Source of the DNA: Trichomonas vaginalis G3
Lineage: Eukaryota; Parabasalia; Trichomonadida; Trichomonadidae
Direction of reading: 5' to 3'
Assembly (NCBI RefSeq): GCF_026262505.1
Contig: NC_067208.1
Location: 7,697,962 to 7,761,961, forward strand
Length of the DNA: 64,000 bases
Part shown: one piece after another, positions 18,929-27,800 of the stretch
How positions within the stretch are numbered: the stretch's first letter is position 1
How the letters are laid out: each line of letters starts with the position of its first letter
Program-made: the position numbers and the translations under genes
The notes under the pieces: generated by a model
Told to the model about the DNA's origin: nothing
Databases searched by the model: none
The model's input: the letters and a program-made list of their open reading frames with translations, nothing else

Positions 18929-18952
18929 TTAATTCGGATAAAAATAAACCAT

Positions 18953-19213
18953 TTACTCTTTCTTTGCTTCAGCTTCTTTAGCTTTTGCTTCAGCTTCTTC
19001 TCTAGCTTTCTTCGCCAGCAAACGTGGGTTCTTCTGTCTTCCAGCAGCTAATGCAGCAAGTTGTTTTTCACTAAGTTTTCTCTTTGGTCTCTCTGGCTTT
19101 TGTTCTTGTTTTTGTTCCTTCAGTTCGGATAAAATTTGCTCGCGAATTTCTTTCTTCAATGCTTCAACATCTATGACCCCTTGGGTCTTGTCCGTAGGGC
19201 TTGTCTGAGTCAT
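18953..19213 (-). CDS. basic coiled-coil protein, 86 aa
   Basis: The start at 19213 gives MTQTSPTDKTQGVIDVEALK. It continues as a charged helix and ends in Ala/Lys/Glu repeats (KAREEAEAKAKEAEAKKE). The middle, KRKLSEKQLAALAAGRQKNP, is a short basic element of the kind seen in DNA-condensing or scaffold proteins. It lies 25 bp downstream of the capsid-associated gene's start and is divergent from the next gene. Function unknown. Confidence 0.5.
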   Translation of the reverse strand: MTQTSPTDKTQGVIDVEALKKEIREQILSELKEQKQEQKPERPKRKLSEKQLAALAAGRQKNPRLLAKKAREEAEAKAKEAEAKKE

Positions 19214-19258
19214 TTGACTGCAGATAAAAAACAAAATTAAAACTTTAACCGGTGTAAA

Positions 19259-19684
19259 ATGAGCTTGTCAAAATCAGAGCGAGAGTCTATTATATTAAAT
19301 GACGCAAGAGGAATACAACATCCTTTCTATTACGTAAGTCAGAGTAAAGATGGTAAAATATACGTAAGAAAAAGAAAGGTTCCATTAGCGAATGCAGAAA
19401 GCGACAACATTAAGGTGTATGACAAGGGTGAAGCCCATATAAAACCTTCTGTTCAAACTGAAAAGTCAATAGAACCAGAAGAAAAGAAGCCAGATGTTCT
19501 TTCAATAACGAACCAAGAGCTTATTGCAAAGTTCGTGAATTTCATTGAAAAGCAAACCGAGTCAAAGAACCCTGACCCACCAGTGAAAGAAGTTGAGACA
19601 AAAGAGAATGTACAGTTCATTGAAAATGTCAAGAAACAACTTCCACCACGAATGCCAAGAAGAAGAGTGAGAATAATGAAGTAA
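19259..19684 (+). CDS. small virion-block protein with ~40-residue module, 141 aa
   Basis: Looks whole. The N-terminal module SKSERESIILNDARGIQHPF...YYVSQSKDGKIYVRKRKV recurs in the proteins at 21824-22060 and 31767-32351. A Pro/Glu/Lys-rich linker follows and the tail is basic (QLPPRMPRRRVRIMK). It is encoded directly upstream of the major capsid gene. A scaffold or internal capsid-DNA linking role would fit; this is inference. Confidence 0.5.
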   Translation: MSLSKSERESIILNDARGIQHPFYYVSQSKDGKIYVRKRKVPLANAESDNIKVYDKGEAHIKPSVQTEKSIEPEEKKPDVLSITNQELIAKFVNFIEKQTESKNPDPPVKEVETKENVQFIENVKKQLPPRMPRRRVRIMK

Positions 19685-19711
19685 ATAGATATTTTTATCC
19701 GAAGTAAATAC

Positions 19712-21286
19712 ATGCAGAACGAACAGTTAAACGAATTTACTCCAGCAGAGCATATTCATCAGATTCGCTCATATTTCGATATCATAGACAATGCAGTTCA
19801 AATTGGTGACACTAATAGAAAATATTCTGACGCAAAGATTCCATCACAACCTGGAACTGCTAAAGATAACACATGGGTAACATTCAATCTCTCACCTCCT
19901 GGTGAAAATATGTTGGACCTTTACAATACATTCATTACGTATAAAATGGAAGGTCAATTTATTGTAGATAAAGAAATTGGTTCAGGTTCCAATAAAACAA
20001 ACCCACCAGGATTTTGGATTGGTTTCGATGACGCTTTCTATGCAGTTGCTGGATATCAAATCCTTGCAAATGGTCGTATCGTATATTCTCAAGACAACGC
20101 AAGAGAAGAAGCATATATAACTTCAAACTCACAAACTACCGAACAAATAAAGAAAGTAGATGTTTTCTCAAAGACTCGACATGAAGATGTATGGAGTCAT
20201 TCGGGAACATGCAGAACAGGACAAATTGTTAGTGGTCCAATTACAGCAGGAAAATCATTTGATTTTAAGCTTCGTTTAAGAATTCCTGTTAGAAGATTCC
20301 TTCCATTAGAAGCTATTCGATTTATTCCAGCTTTTGCAGGAAACATTCAGCTTAAAGTAAAGTTCAGTAGCGACGCCTTACAATGCACATCTATATCTGT
20401 AAATGATATCATTGCTTTCAATCCAACTCTTAAAGTTGCATTTGCTTCAGATTCAAATCCACCGACAAATAAATTTGTTCCATGGAATGAACCATTCACT
20501 ATGATAACGAAGGCAATAGAAGCTAGTGGAACAGTTACTATTACAACTGTAAACCAGCAACTATTTCGAACAAAGATGGATTTTAATGAATGTTTCATTC
20601 ATCCAAAGTCATTCTCTTTAGACCCTAACATTTATACAGAACTTGTAGAACATTATACAAACGAGGCTTTATGTTTTCCTGTTAAAGTTATGGATTGGAT
20701 TCCTATGGACGGTTCATTCTCAAAGAATACAGATAGTTCAAGTGCAACATTTACAGCAGCTTATACGCCTATTAATGTTAAAAGTATTTGGGCACTATTT
20801 AGAAAGAAAGACAACTATTATGTTAATTTTGAGAACCCTAAGTTTAAATATCTTCAGCTTTCCATGGGAGCTTATGGAAATATGCCTGCAGAACCTGAAA
20901 AATCATATGGACCTGTATTTTATGAAATGGTTGCGAACGCCTGCAATACAAACAATGATATGATAGGATTTAATGAAGATGTTATGAGGTCATTGGTGGA
21001 TGATGGTAGTGTGGAACATAAATGGGATAGCTATGACAACACACATTTCTTATGTGGTTTTCCAACAGAAGTGGACTTTTGCTTCCAGCAAGGTCAAACA
21101 TCTACTGCTCCAATAACATACAAATTGTCTGTTAAAGGACCTATTGAACTAGCAACTGAAAATGTACCAAAGCCACTTATTGGATTTATGAGGGATTGTT
21201 GCTTTGCCATTCAGGTGCGTGCTAATGGAATCCCAATAATAAGATTAGATGACTATAACTTAGCTACGGACGACAGTGAGGAATAA
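19712..21286 (+). CDS. major capsid protein, double-jelly-roll type, 524 aa
   Basis: Looks whole. Length (524 residues) and layout suit the Polinton double-jelly-roll capsid: N-terminal WVTFNLSPPGENMLDLYNTF, then FRL-type strands SFDFKLRLRIPVRRFLPLEA and NIQLKVKFSSDALQ near residues 180-220, and a second strand-rich half ending FAIQVRANGIPIIRLDDYNL. The Maverick-2 counterpart at 45062-46573 keeps the same LKLRVPLSSFL strand. No Walker or other enzymatic motif is present. The leader TTTTTATCCGAAGTAAATAC before ATG is the structural-gene type. This would form the icosahedral shell. Confidence 0.72.
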   Translation: MQNEQLNEFTPAEHIHQIRSYFDIIDNAVQIGDTNRKYSDAKIPSQPGTAKDNTWVTFNLSPPGENMLDLYNTFITYKMEGQFIVDKEIGSGSNKTNPPGFWIGFDDAFYAVAGYQILANGRIVYSQDNAREEAYITSNSQTTEQIKKVDVFSKTRHEDVWSHSGTCRTGQIVSGPITAGKSFDFKLRLRIPVRRFLPLEAIRFIPAFAGNIQLKVKFSSDALQCTSISVNDIIAFNPTLKVAFASDSNPPTNKFVPWNEPFTMITKAIEASGTVTITTVNQQLFRTKMDFNECFIHPKSFSLDPNIYTELVEHYTNEALCFPVKVMDWIPMDGSFSKNTDSSSATFTAAYTPINVKSIWALFRKKDNYYVNFENPKFKYLQLSMGAYGNMPAEPEKSYGPVFYEMVANACNTNNDMIGFNEDVMRSLVDDGSVEHKWDSYDNTHFLCGFPTEVDFCFQQGQTSTAPITYKLSVKGPIELATENVPKPLIGFMRDCCFAIQVRANGIPIIRLDDYNLATDDSEE

Positions 21287-21316
21287 AGGATGAACGTTTA
21301 TTTTTAAAGCTTATAA

Positions 21317-21775
21317 ATGAGTTCTTCATCAAGCTCTCGCGAACCTTCACCATCTATGAAACAAACTTTACCAAACGATTATGGAGCACCTATTGAATAT
21401 TTCTTACGAGCTGCACAATGGCAAAGAGCAGTCTCACCAAGGTTAGGTGTTCCACCAGCTCCTGTCAAAAATAGCATTTGGTCAAGTCCTTATATAAAAT
21501 ATGGTCTCCCACTAGGTTTGCTAGCTACAGCAGGAGCAGTTATGATGTTGAAAAGAAATAAAGCAAATGTTGTAAATAATACTGAAGTAGCTGAAGTTAA
21601 ACAAACTCCAACACCTTCGCCAAAACCAACGCCTTCACAAGCAAAACCTTCAATGACTCCTGAACCTATGGAAGTACAAACTCCTGTTCAAAAGTCAACT
21701 CCTAAACCGACTCCAACATTTAAACCAGAACCTACACCACAAATAAATCGTAAAACTCCTGCGTTTCCTTACTGA
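21317..21775 (+). CDS. membrane protein with Pro/Thr-rich tail, 152 aa
   Basis: Looks whole. Ser-rich start, one predicted transmembrane helix (YIKYGLPLGLLATAGAVMML, residues about 58-77) followed by KRNK, then a Pro/Thr/Lys-rich tail (TPTPSPKPTPSQAKPSMTPE). The topology suggests a membrane-anchored virion or cell-surface protein. It follows the major capsid gene by 30 bp on the same strand. Confidence 0.6.
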   Translation: MSSSSSSREPSPSMKQTLPNDYGAPIEYFLRAAQWQRAVSPRLGVPPAPVKNSIWSSPYIKYGLPLGLLATAGAVMMLKRNKANVVNNTEVAEVKQTPTPSPKPTPSQAKPSMTPEPMEVQTPVQKSTPKPTPTFKPEPTPQINRKTPAFPY

Positions 21776-21823
21776 AAAAATAACGTTATTTTTATTTAAT
21801 ATTAAAATTTTTATTTGATTGAA

Positions 21824-22060
21824 ATGACAAATAAAGTCACTGAAGCAATGAAACAAAAGTTTTTGGTAGAATACATTAAATCAGGAACTATTCCAGAAGG
21901 TTTTTACATTCATACTATGAAGGATGGTAGAGTTCAGTTTAGAAAGATAAAGCAACCATTAGATAAAGAAGGAATTTTGAGAAAGATTAAACTTCATGAG
22001 GACAACATTGCTGAACTTAGGAAGAAGTTAGAAGAGTTGGAGAAAGGAAGAGAGTTATAA
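21824..22060 (+). CDS. small protein with shared module and coiled coil, 78 aa
   Basis: The ATG at 21824 gives MTNKVTEAMKQKFLVEYIKS. Residues 10-45 (GTIPEGFYIHTMKDGRVQFR) repeat the module of the 19259 protein; the rest is a Leu/Lys/Glu coiled coil (IAELRKKLEELEKGREL). The 3' end runs into the right terminal repeat. Confidence 0.55.
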   Translation: MTNKVTEAMKQKFLVEYIKSGTIPEGFYIHTMKDGRVQFRKIKQPLDKEGILRKIKLHEDNIAELRKKLEELEKGREL

Positions 22061-22708
22061 AGCAATGAATTCAACAGGTTAGAAATGAGGGTAGATATCA
22101 GGTTAGATCTAACCTTCTACCCTAAGTTTAAATGGATGTTTTCATACGTGTGGGAGTGGTGATATCATTAATTTTAAGTTTATTTTTTATTTTAATTTTA
22201 TATAAATGACGAAAACTATTGAGATAACAAACTACAACGGTCATGAGTTCAAGAATTTATTCTTCGTTCCTCGTGAAAATACATTCTATCAGATACGAGG
22301 GAGAAAGGGTAAAGTTAGTTTGAGCGTTTATGACTACAAGCATAATGGAAAGTTTATACAAGCATACGATACAAACGGTAAGCGTGTTTCATTAGCTTTG
22401 TCAAAACTTACTAACATTCATTTTGACAGTGATTTTGACATATATGAAGAAGAAAGTGAGTCAGAAGAATATGAACTGTTGTGTGAAGCACAGCAATGGG
22501 AGGAGTTGCAATACTTTTGTAAGTGAGAACGTTTATTTTTTACATTAGTGAGGTGAAGTGGTTGGCGGCTTTGTAAATATTTAAGGTTAAGTTAGTGTTG
22601 TCGTTTGTGTTGTAAAATATACGTTAACGGTTTTGTAAAGTGTCAAATTCACATATCAGGGGTAAGGAGGCGCGCAGTGCCTCCGTACCCATGATATGTA
22701 TACTAACT
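22044..22708. repeat. right terminal inverted repeat of Maverick-1
   Basis: Mirror of 307-971. It ends ...CCATGATATGTATACTAACT at 22708 and is followed by AAGAA (22709-22713). Confidence 0.92.
22206..22526 (+). CDS. terminal-repeat protein, second copy, 106 aa
   Basis: Identical in sequence to the protein at 489-809 and facing outward toward the right tip. Two copies in one element double its dose and let gene conversion keep the ends alike. Confidence 0.75.
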   Translation: MTKTIEITNYNGHEFKNLFFVPRENTFYQIRGRKGKVSLSVYDYKHNGKFIQAYDTNGKRVSLALSKLTNIHFDSDFDIYEEESESEEYELLCEAQQWEELQYFCK

Positions 22709-22858
22709 AAGAAATACTGTGATAGAATACCTAGTTATACTAGATACTATTATAATATGAATTCATTTGTATTGAATATCGATAATAAAAAATCGATGGA
22801 ACGTCAATTTGACAGACTCAAGTTTCGAATTAGAGACCAACTTTCATCAGCATAGTAT
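22709..22858 (+). other. right target-site duplication and short host reading frame
   Basis: AAGAA repeats 302-306. A frame then runs KKYCDRIPSYTRYYYNMNSF to a TAG at 22856-22858 (last residues RFKIRDQLSSA-like: LKFRIRDQLSSA). It could be the 3' end of a host ORF interrupted by Maverick-1, but the left flank does not give a convincing matching 5' part. Confidence 0.3.
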
Positions 22859-24136
22859 ATGTGCGCAAACTACTGCATAATGGTATGCTTATCTTTTCAT
22901 TTTAAAAAATAACGTATTTGAATAATTTTGTAAAAAATTAGAATTACTCGATATTAAGCATATTGCTTTTCTATCATATATGCTTATATTCTACAATAGT
23001 GTTACCAAACATCGGGCAACATCATACGTATAATACAACTTTTTTAGGGTTGTTAGATTCCCGACGATAGGTGTCTTGGAAGATTTGCCTGGTGTCATCA
23101 TAGTGTCTTTAAATCAAAAATTTTATTTTGGAGTTAGTTTTATTGATTTTTCAATAAAAAACATTTCTAAAACAAGAAAATAAAACGATAAAATATTTAT
23201 ATTTTATATAAGGATCTTATATATTTAAAATAAATATCATTTTATTTTTTTCATTGGTGTCTGTCAAACCATAATACACTATTCAAAAATTCAATGTGTC
23301 TTGCGGTTTCAAAAGACACCTTCAAATTGAACGATAGCACAGACACTATTGAATTTTACCCATTTTATTTAGTTTTTACCCTTTTTATTTTTAAGAATTA
23401 ATGACTGAAACAGCCGTTTTGCTATGACCTCAATCACTTTTATTTATTATTTTAAATATTATTTAATTTTATTATTTGAATAGGCCAACTTATATTTGAG
23501 AAGCTCAATTTGAGACCACTTAATACATTGAAATATCATAAATATTAAAATATTAAAAAGTGTATTTCAAAATATTGAAATTATAAAAATTTATAATACT
23601 GAAATTGAGACAAATTAATAAATTCAATGTGTTTTTTTTTTGAAATAACTCTCAAATATTATTTTTTTGTTTATTTAATGATGAATAAATATGATTGCTT
23701 TAGTCAATCATAAAAACTAATTGAGAGAGGGTCAAAGTTGCTATTTGTCACTTTTCCACAAGAATATAATGGGGAAAAAGTTATCATATAGTTGATCTCA
23801 TTCACTGAGGTGAGAGATGCATGTAGTGTAATGTTATAAACAGTGGGATTGCTTCTCTAAGTCCTAGGTTCGAGACACATTGGCTTCATTTTTCTCTTTT
23901 TTATTGACGTAAACTATTCAATTTTTGTGTTCTCCATTCAAATTTCAGAATTTTTTTTGCAGATTTCACGCTACATTCGAAGTTACCTTTTGTAACAACC
24001 ACCACTGCCTACGAAAGACGAAAGTGTGTCACGATTTCACCCGGAAATCCGACGGTTGTTTAAGAGTAAGCACTTTTGGCACCTACTCAAAACTAATTTA
24101 AGTTTAAAATAATGAAAGGATAATTTGATCGTTTTT
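22859..24136. other. A+T-rich host or old-repeat DNA
   Basis: No gene is supported. Many T-rich tracts. A short stretch GGTTCGAGAC near 23868 resembles a tRNA B box but forms no cloverleaf. Around 23230-23345 GTGTCTGTC/AGACAC words recur in both orientations and may be remains of an old transposon. Confidence 0.4.
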
Positions 24137-24282
24137 TAAAATACAATGGTAAAAGTATAAATGTTTATTCCGTATGTAATGTGATTTGATTTGGATGGTA
24201 AGATAAGTTTCGGTATAGTTTTTGTTAATTGATTAAGAATTGTTGAATAAAATTCTGGAACTTCGTCAATTTCTTTGATTCC
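24137..24282 (-). pseudogene. inverted paralogue of the left-edge ORF fragment
   Basis: Minus-strand reading GIKEIDEVPEFYSTILNQLT then the shared C-terminal segment; it runs past the shared end to a slightly later stop. Matches 21-166. Upstream (to about 24350) the frame is no longer consistent. Positions 24300-24946 hold nothing else that I can support. Confidence 0.45.
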
Positions 24283-24946
24283 CTCTTCCTCGCAATACAA
24301 CTCCATATCATTAACTTGTATTTAAAGGCTTCCATATACAAAACTATATATAATGTTTGAAAGTTAAATCCAATCTTTTTCTATTTCTAAAAAAATTGAG
24401 ACCTAAACACGAGATAGCTTTCAGAAAATTTTCAGGGACATTTTTAATCATTTTTTTTATTTATTGTAATATCTTTGTTATTAAATTTGAATTGTTTAAT
24501 ATTTGAATGTAAAGAATTGAATAGTAATAATTTTAGTTTTAATACATAGCTAATTGCTAAGCAAAATAATTAATTTATTGTAATTTTGACATGTAAACTA
24601 AAGGGGAATTTAGCCGGCCAAATATGTGTTACTTTTTGACTTCACCTCACTTCCACCATTTCGTCTTATGACAGTATATAGGTACACTATATATCTCTTA
24701 CCCTTTCCTTCTTACCTAAAGACTTCCAATCTTATTTTTTTCCAATTTTTCCCCTAAATTTAAATCTTATATAATATAAATAAAATGCATAATATCAATC
24801 ACAAAAATTAATGTTTATTTTTTTAATTAAAATTGCCGCGCAATTTAAGGTTTTCTGTCACTTTTTTGTTAGCCATTTCGGTACGAAACAGTTTTGGATT
24901 CATATTGAGAGTCCAATACAATTTTTGAACCCCACATTTGTAATTT

Positions 24947-25207
24947 TCATAAGAATTCTGAACCTTCAAAATTAATTCTGGAGTTAATTCCTCTTGTGAG
25001 GACCACCTTTAATTTTTGGTGTACCACCGATTTCTTTGAATGCTTTTTGAGAGTATTTCTTGAAACTTGTTTGAAAATTGTAACATTTTGATAAGAATAT
25101 GGAACTTTTTTCAAAACTGTTGCGTAAGTTAACTCACCACTTTCAAGTTTTTCATACATATATCTTACCCATTCATTTGGAATACGAGGTCTAGAGTTTT
25201 CGTTCAT
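24947..25207 (-). pseudogene. transposase N-terminal-like fragment, 86 aa
   Basis: It starts MNENSRPRIPNEWVRYMYEK. The pattern EW(V/L)...(L/I)xxGE...VL..V is also seen at the start of the IS481EU-like transposase (51851: SREWLFEAKRRIEEGESYKS) and in the short frame at 52569-52721 (LEWLNQANQQIQSGINVETV). It is probably the helix-turn-helix start of a DNA-transposon protein whose catalytic part is absent. The leader and 3' side are A/T-rich and no paired terminal repeats were found. Confidence 0.4.
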
Positions 25208-25895
25208 TTTTTTACTTTACAAAACTGTTTATTTTTCAGAATTTTTAAATTTGAAAAAATCCATTCTATATCTGATAAATAATATATTATTTTTCAATCA
25301 AAATATTTTGATTATCATCTCAAAAGTGTTCTCAAAACCTAGTTTTTCTTATTTTGGATAATCTTAATATTTATATTATTATAAACTAATTGAACACCAT
25401 ATGTTTTTGTATACTTTTACAAAAAAATTGATAGATTTGTGATACTTCCCCGACGATAGAATTGAATAGCTTACATTTTGACAGAACTTAATATGGAACA
25501 TTTTAAACAAATTTGAAATGAAATAATTTGTGAGAATTTGAGAATAATTTAATTATTTCAGAAGTCTATATTGAAAAAATATTCTTAACAAAATTAATTT
25601 AAATGGTTCAGAAAATAAAAAATTAAAATTAATGGAAAAAACATGATTAGGAATAATTAACAATAATAAATATCATGGTTTTGTTGTAAACAGAAATTCA
25701 TCAAAAGTGACACCTCAGAAAAGCTAAAATATTGAATTTTTGGAACTTTTGATAGAGCACGTTTTTAAATATTAATTAAAGTAAATGTATATTTTGTACA
25801 GATTCTTTTTAATAAAAAAATAAAATTTTGAAGAAGAACACAAAATCTTCTGAAAAATAATATCACATAAACTCATATTATTTTCTAATATATAA

Positions 25896-25929
<34 letters not shown>

Positions 25930-25930
25930 T
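25208..25930. other. left flank of Maverick-2 with A36 tract
   Basis: No gene. From about 25687 to 25930 the sequence is an imperfect inverted copy of 54428-54650: the words AAACAGAAATTCATCAAAAG and ATATCACATAAACTCATATT recur there in reverse at the same spacing. It ends in a run of about 36 A, then GGT, directly before the Maverick-2 tip. Confidence 0.6.
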
Positions 25931-25990
25931 AGTGGGGCTTCCAGGGGCTGCGCCCCTTCTAGCCCCGAAGATGTTTAGTATAAATGAAGT
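25931..25990. repeat. left terminal repeat of Maverick-2
   Basis: AGTGGGGCTTCCAGGGGCTG then CGCCCCTTCTAGCCCCGAAG and on to TGAAGTT. The internal hairpin here is GGGGCTGCGCCCC, whereas the right copy (51262-51321) and Maverick-3 have GGCACTTCGTGCC at the same place. Confidence 0.85.
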
Positions 25991-26040
25991 TCTTATATAC
26001 GGGTCTTCCAGGAGCTTTTCACAAATTATATATGTTTTCA

Positions 26041-26170
26041 TGTTTTGTCAAGACTTCTTCGTAAAATCAGACAAAAATAATGTTTAGGGTAGAAGGTTAG
26101 ATATAACCTCTTTTCTAACCTCTTTTCTACCCTCTTGAATTTTCAAGACTTCTTCGTACATGTTTTGTCA
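26041..26170. repeat. palindromic array unit present in Maverick-2, absent in Maverick-3
   Basis: A unit of about 119 bp lies between two copies of ATGTTTTGTCA: AGACTTCTTCG, AAAATAATGTTTAGGGTAGA, AGGTTAGATATAACC, then CTAACC and CTACCC words at 12-bp spacing, CTCTTGAATTTTCAAGACTT. Maverick-3 has a single ATGTTTTGTCACTTTT at the equivalent place near 55135. Confidence 0.75.
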
Positions 26171-26217
26171 CTTTTCTGTCACTTTTCAGGAAAAAACATT
26201 TTTATTATATATATAAA

Positions 26218-27036
26218 ATGAATTTTACAAAACCACCGTTACCCTTCTTTGGAAATAAGAGTAGATGTAAAGATATTCTATTGAGAGAACTTAAGAAACT
26301 ACCGAATGGTCTAACATTTGTAGACTTGTTCGGTGGAAGTTTCTATATATCTCATTTGTGCCATACAATATTTCCTGACTCAAAGATTATATGCAATGAC
26401 TTCGACAACTATATGAACCGTCTCAAACATATACCAGACACAAACAAAATATTGAAAGAGTTAAAAGAAAAGATACCTATAGGTAAGATGGAACGTATAC
26501 CATTAGATAAGAAAAATACTGTCAGAGAGGTTTTGAAAAAGGCAGAGTATATTGACTGGGATAGTATATCTGCTAGACTATTATATAGTGGTGCTATAAG
26601 AGTTCATGACATTGAAACACTTATGTCAAAAGTTTTATATCTTAACTATACAAATGTTTTCAAAGAGAACATAGAAAAATATATTGAGGGTATAGAGTTT
26701 GTGAGATGTCATTGGACAGAGTTGTATGAAAAATATAAAGACAAGGAAAATGTTTTCTTTATAGTGGACCCGCCGTTCTATAACACATGGGATTTTCAAT
26801 ACCAAGTAGACTGGACTTTGAGAGACTCTTTAGAAACTTTAGACGTTTTACATAACCATCCATGCTTTTACTTTACATCCGATAAAAGTGGTTTGGAAAG
26901 TGTCATGAGATGGTTAGAGGACATACATGACTATGAGTTTAGATACGATAAGATAGAATATGAGAGAGGTCCTATAAACTGGAGAAAGTGTCATAACAAA
27001 GAAATTTTACTAGTAAGTAAATGTGGTTTGAAATAG
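26218..27036 (+). CDS. D12-class (Dam-like) DNA adenine-N6 methyltransferase, 272 aa
   Basis: Looks whole. It starts with PPLPFFGNKSRCKDIL, then the SAM-binding motif FVDLFGGSFYISHL near residue 37 and the catalytic motif DPPFYNTWDF near residue 184. The order FxGxK...DxFxGS...DPPY is the Dam/D12 class, whose members methylate adenine, often in GATC. Adenine methylation has been reported in T. vaginalis, which makes this relevant to chromatin. It overlaps the next small gene by 16 bp. The leader has two TGTCACTTTT words (TCAYW-type initiator) before an A/T-rich stretch. The Maverick-3 copy at 55195-56014 is broken. Confidence 0.85.
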   Translation: MNFTKPPLPFFGNKSRCKDILLRELKKLPNGLTFVDLFGGSFYISHLCHTIFPDSKIICNDFDNYMNRLKHIPDTNKILKELKEKIPIGKMERIPLDKKNTVREVLKKAEYIDWDSISARLLYSGAIRVHDIETLMSKVLYLNYTNVFKENIEKYIEGIEFVRCHWTELYEKYKDKENVFFIVDPPFYNTWDFQYQVDWTLRDSLETLDVLHNHPCFYFTSDKSGLESVMRWLEDIHDYEFRYDKIEYERGPINWRKCHNKEILLVSKCGLK

Positions 27037-27152
27037 GACTACTTGTTTTAGGTTTTTTCCATTGTGTCATTTACTTATTTGACGTGGCAGAAAGATATAG
27101 AGAATATGAAGATGAACCAATGCCTGCAAATGTTCAGCATATGTACTCGTAA
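27021..27152 (+). CDS. single-pass membrane protein, 43 aa
   Basis: MWFEIGLLVLGFFHCVIYLF is a hydrophobic N-terminal helix, followed by an acidic, Tyr-rich tail ending PANVQHMYS. It starts inside the 3' end of the methyltransferase gene. The copy in Maverick-3 (55999-56130) keeps length and frame with few changes, which supports a real gene. Confidence 0.6.
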   Translation: MWFEIGLLVLGFFHCVIYLFDVAERYREYEDEPMPANVQHMYS

Positions 27153-27175
27153 GAGATATTTTTATCTAATATTAA

Positions 27176-27537
27176 ATGGACGCACAGAACTTAGCGAATG
27201 CACAGCAACCTGGACAACCAAACCCAGAGAATATTCCAAATGAAGTTAGAATACAAACTGCAATGGCAAACTATGGTCAAGTGCCAACAGATGTACAAAT
27301 GCAAACTGCCATGTCAAATGACGCTGCGTTAGGTTTGCCACCATGGTATGCAAATATGAGATGGAAAGAGTTTTATACAAACCCGAAGTGGGATATAAAC
27401 AACTTTATGCAGATGACGCGAACACAGGAGTTGACCCAGAGTATGTTTTCTACCAGAGGAGAAACAGAATGTATGAGCTCCAGTTAAAGAATGCTATGGA
27501 ACTCAGAAGGAAACGTAAGAGACTAGGTGGACATTAG
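27176..27537 (+). pseudogene. Gln/Asn-rich small virion-type protein
   Basis: It starts MDAQNLANAQQPGQPNPENI, contains a short internal repeat (QTAMANYGQVPTDVQMQTAM) and a Trp/Tyr segment (LPPWYANMRWKEFYTNP), and ends in a basic tail (RRKRKRLGGH). The basic tail suggests DNA or capsid contact. The leader ATTTTTATCTAATATTAA is the structural type. The Maverick-3 counterpart is 56154-56514. Broken, about one break. Confidence 0.45.
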
Positions 27538-27555
27538 ATTTTTACATATAGTAAA

Positions 27556-27796
27556 ATGGGTTTCTTGGAAGAATAGGAAACTTCTTTCGAAATGTTGGAA
27601 GAGGTATATGGAATGGAATAAAAACCGTCGGAAGAGGAATTTGGAACGGTGTCAAAAATATTGGTAAAAAGTAGGTCAGTTTGTTGGTATTATACCTAAA
27701 GACCCTGAACCAGAAGAGCAAGCTCCTGTTATACAACAGCCTGAACCTGCACCACAGTCTAGTTGGCAACCAAATCCAACACCTCAACCGTATTAA
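27556..27796 (+). pseudogene. amphipathic pVI-like peptide protein
   Basis: The whole version in Maverick-3 (56533-56775, 80 residues) shows a Gly/Trp/Arg amphipathic repeat followed by a Pro/Gln-rich tail. The Maverick-2 copy has the same plan and tail (QPEPAPQSSWQPNPTPQPY). Such repeats suit a membrane-disrupting virion peptide like adenovirus pVI; this is analogy. Broken here, about two breaks. Confidence 0.45.
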
Positions 27797-27800
27797 AAAA

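Larger units (their letters stand above)
307..22708. mobile_element. Maverick-1 (Maverick/Polinton)
   Basis: A 22.4-kb Maverick/Polinton with 665-bp terminal inverted repeats that begin AG and end CT and a 5-6 bp target duplication. Parts from left to right: terminal-repeat gene, amphipathic protein, capsid-associated protein, A32-type ATPase, two unrecognised genes, penton-like protein, collagen/tail-fibre protein, rve integrase, regulator cassette region, KilA-N proteins, possible SSB, protein-primed PolB, second capsid-associated protein, small proteins, major capsid protein, membrane protein, terminal-repeat gene. The terminal repeats match wherever compared by eye, which suggests a young insertion or gene conversion. 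It is a fossil: about ten or more breaks, concentrated in the left 5.5 kb and in PolB, while fibre, integrase, regulators and major capsid look whole. No Ulp1-like protease was recognised. Confidence 0.93.

Noticed and set aside
23820-23895. tRNA-like stretch with GGTTCGAGAC
   Set aside because: It resembles a B box only; acceptor and T-stem pairing do not form and no anticodon arm is evident.
25687-25720. end of a transposon of the same type as the nested 1053-bp element (AAAAGTGACACCTC)
   Set aside because: Only about 14 bases match and the partner end near 24857 points the wrong way, so no element can be bounded.
25891-25927. poly(A) tail of a retroposed transcript
   Set aside because: No LINE or SINE body or target duplication is seen; the run is mirrored as poly(T) on the far side of Maverick-2, so it is part of an inverted flank.
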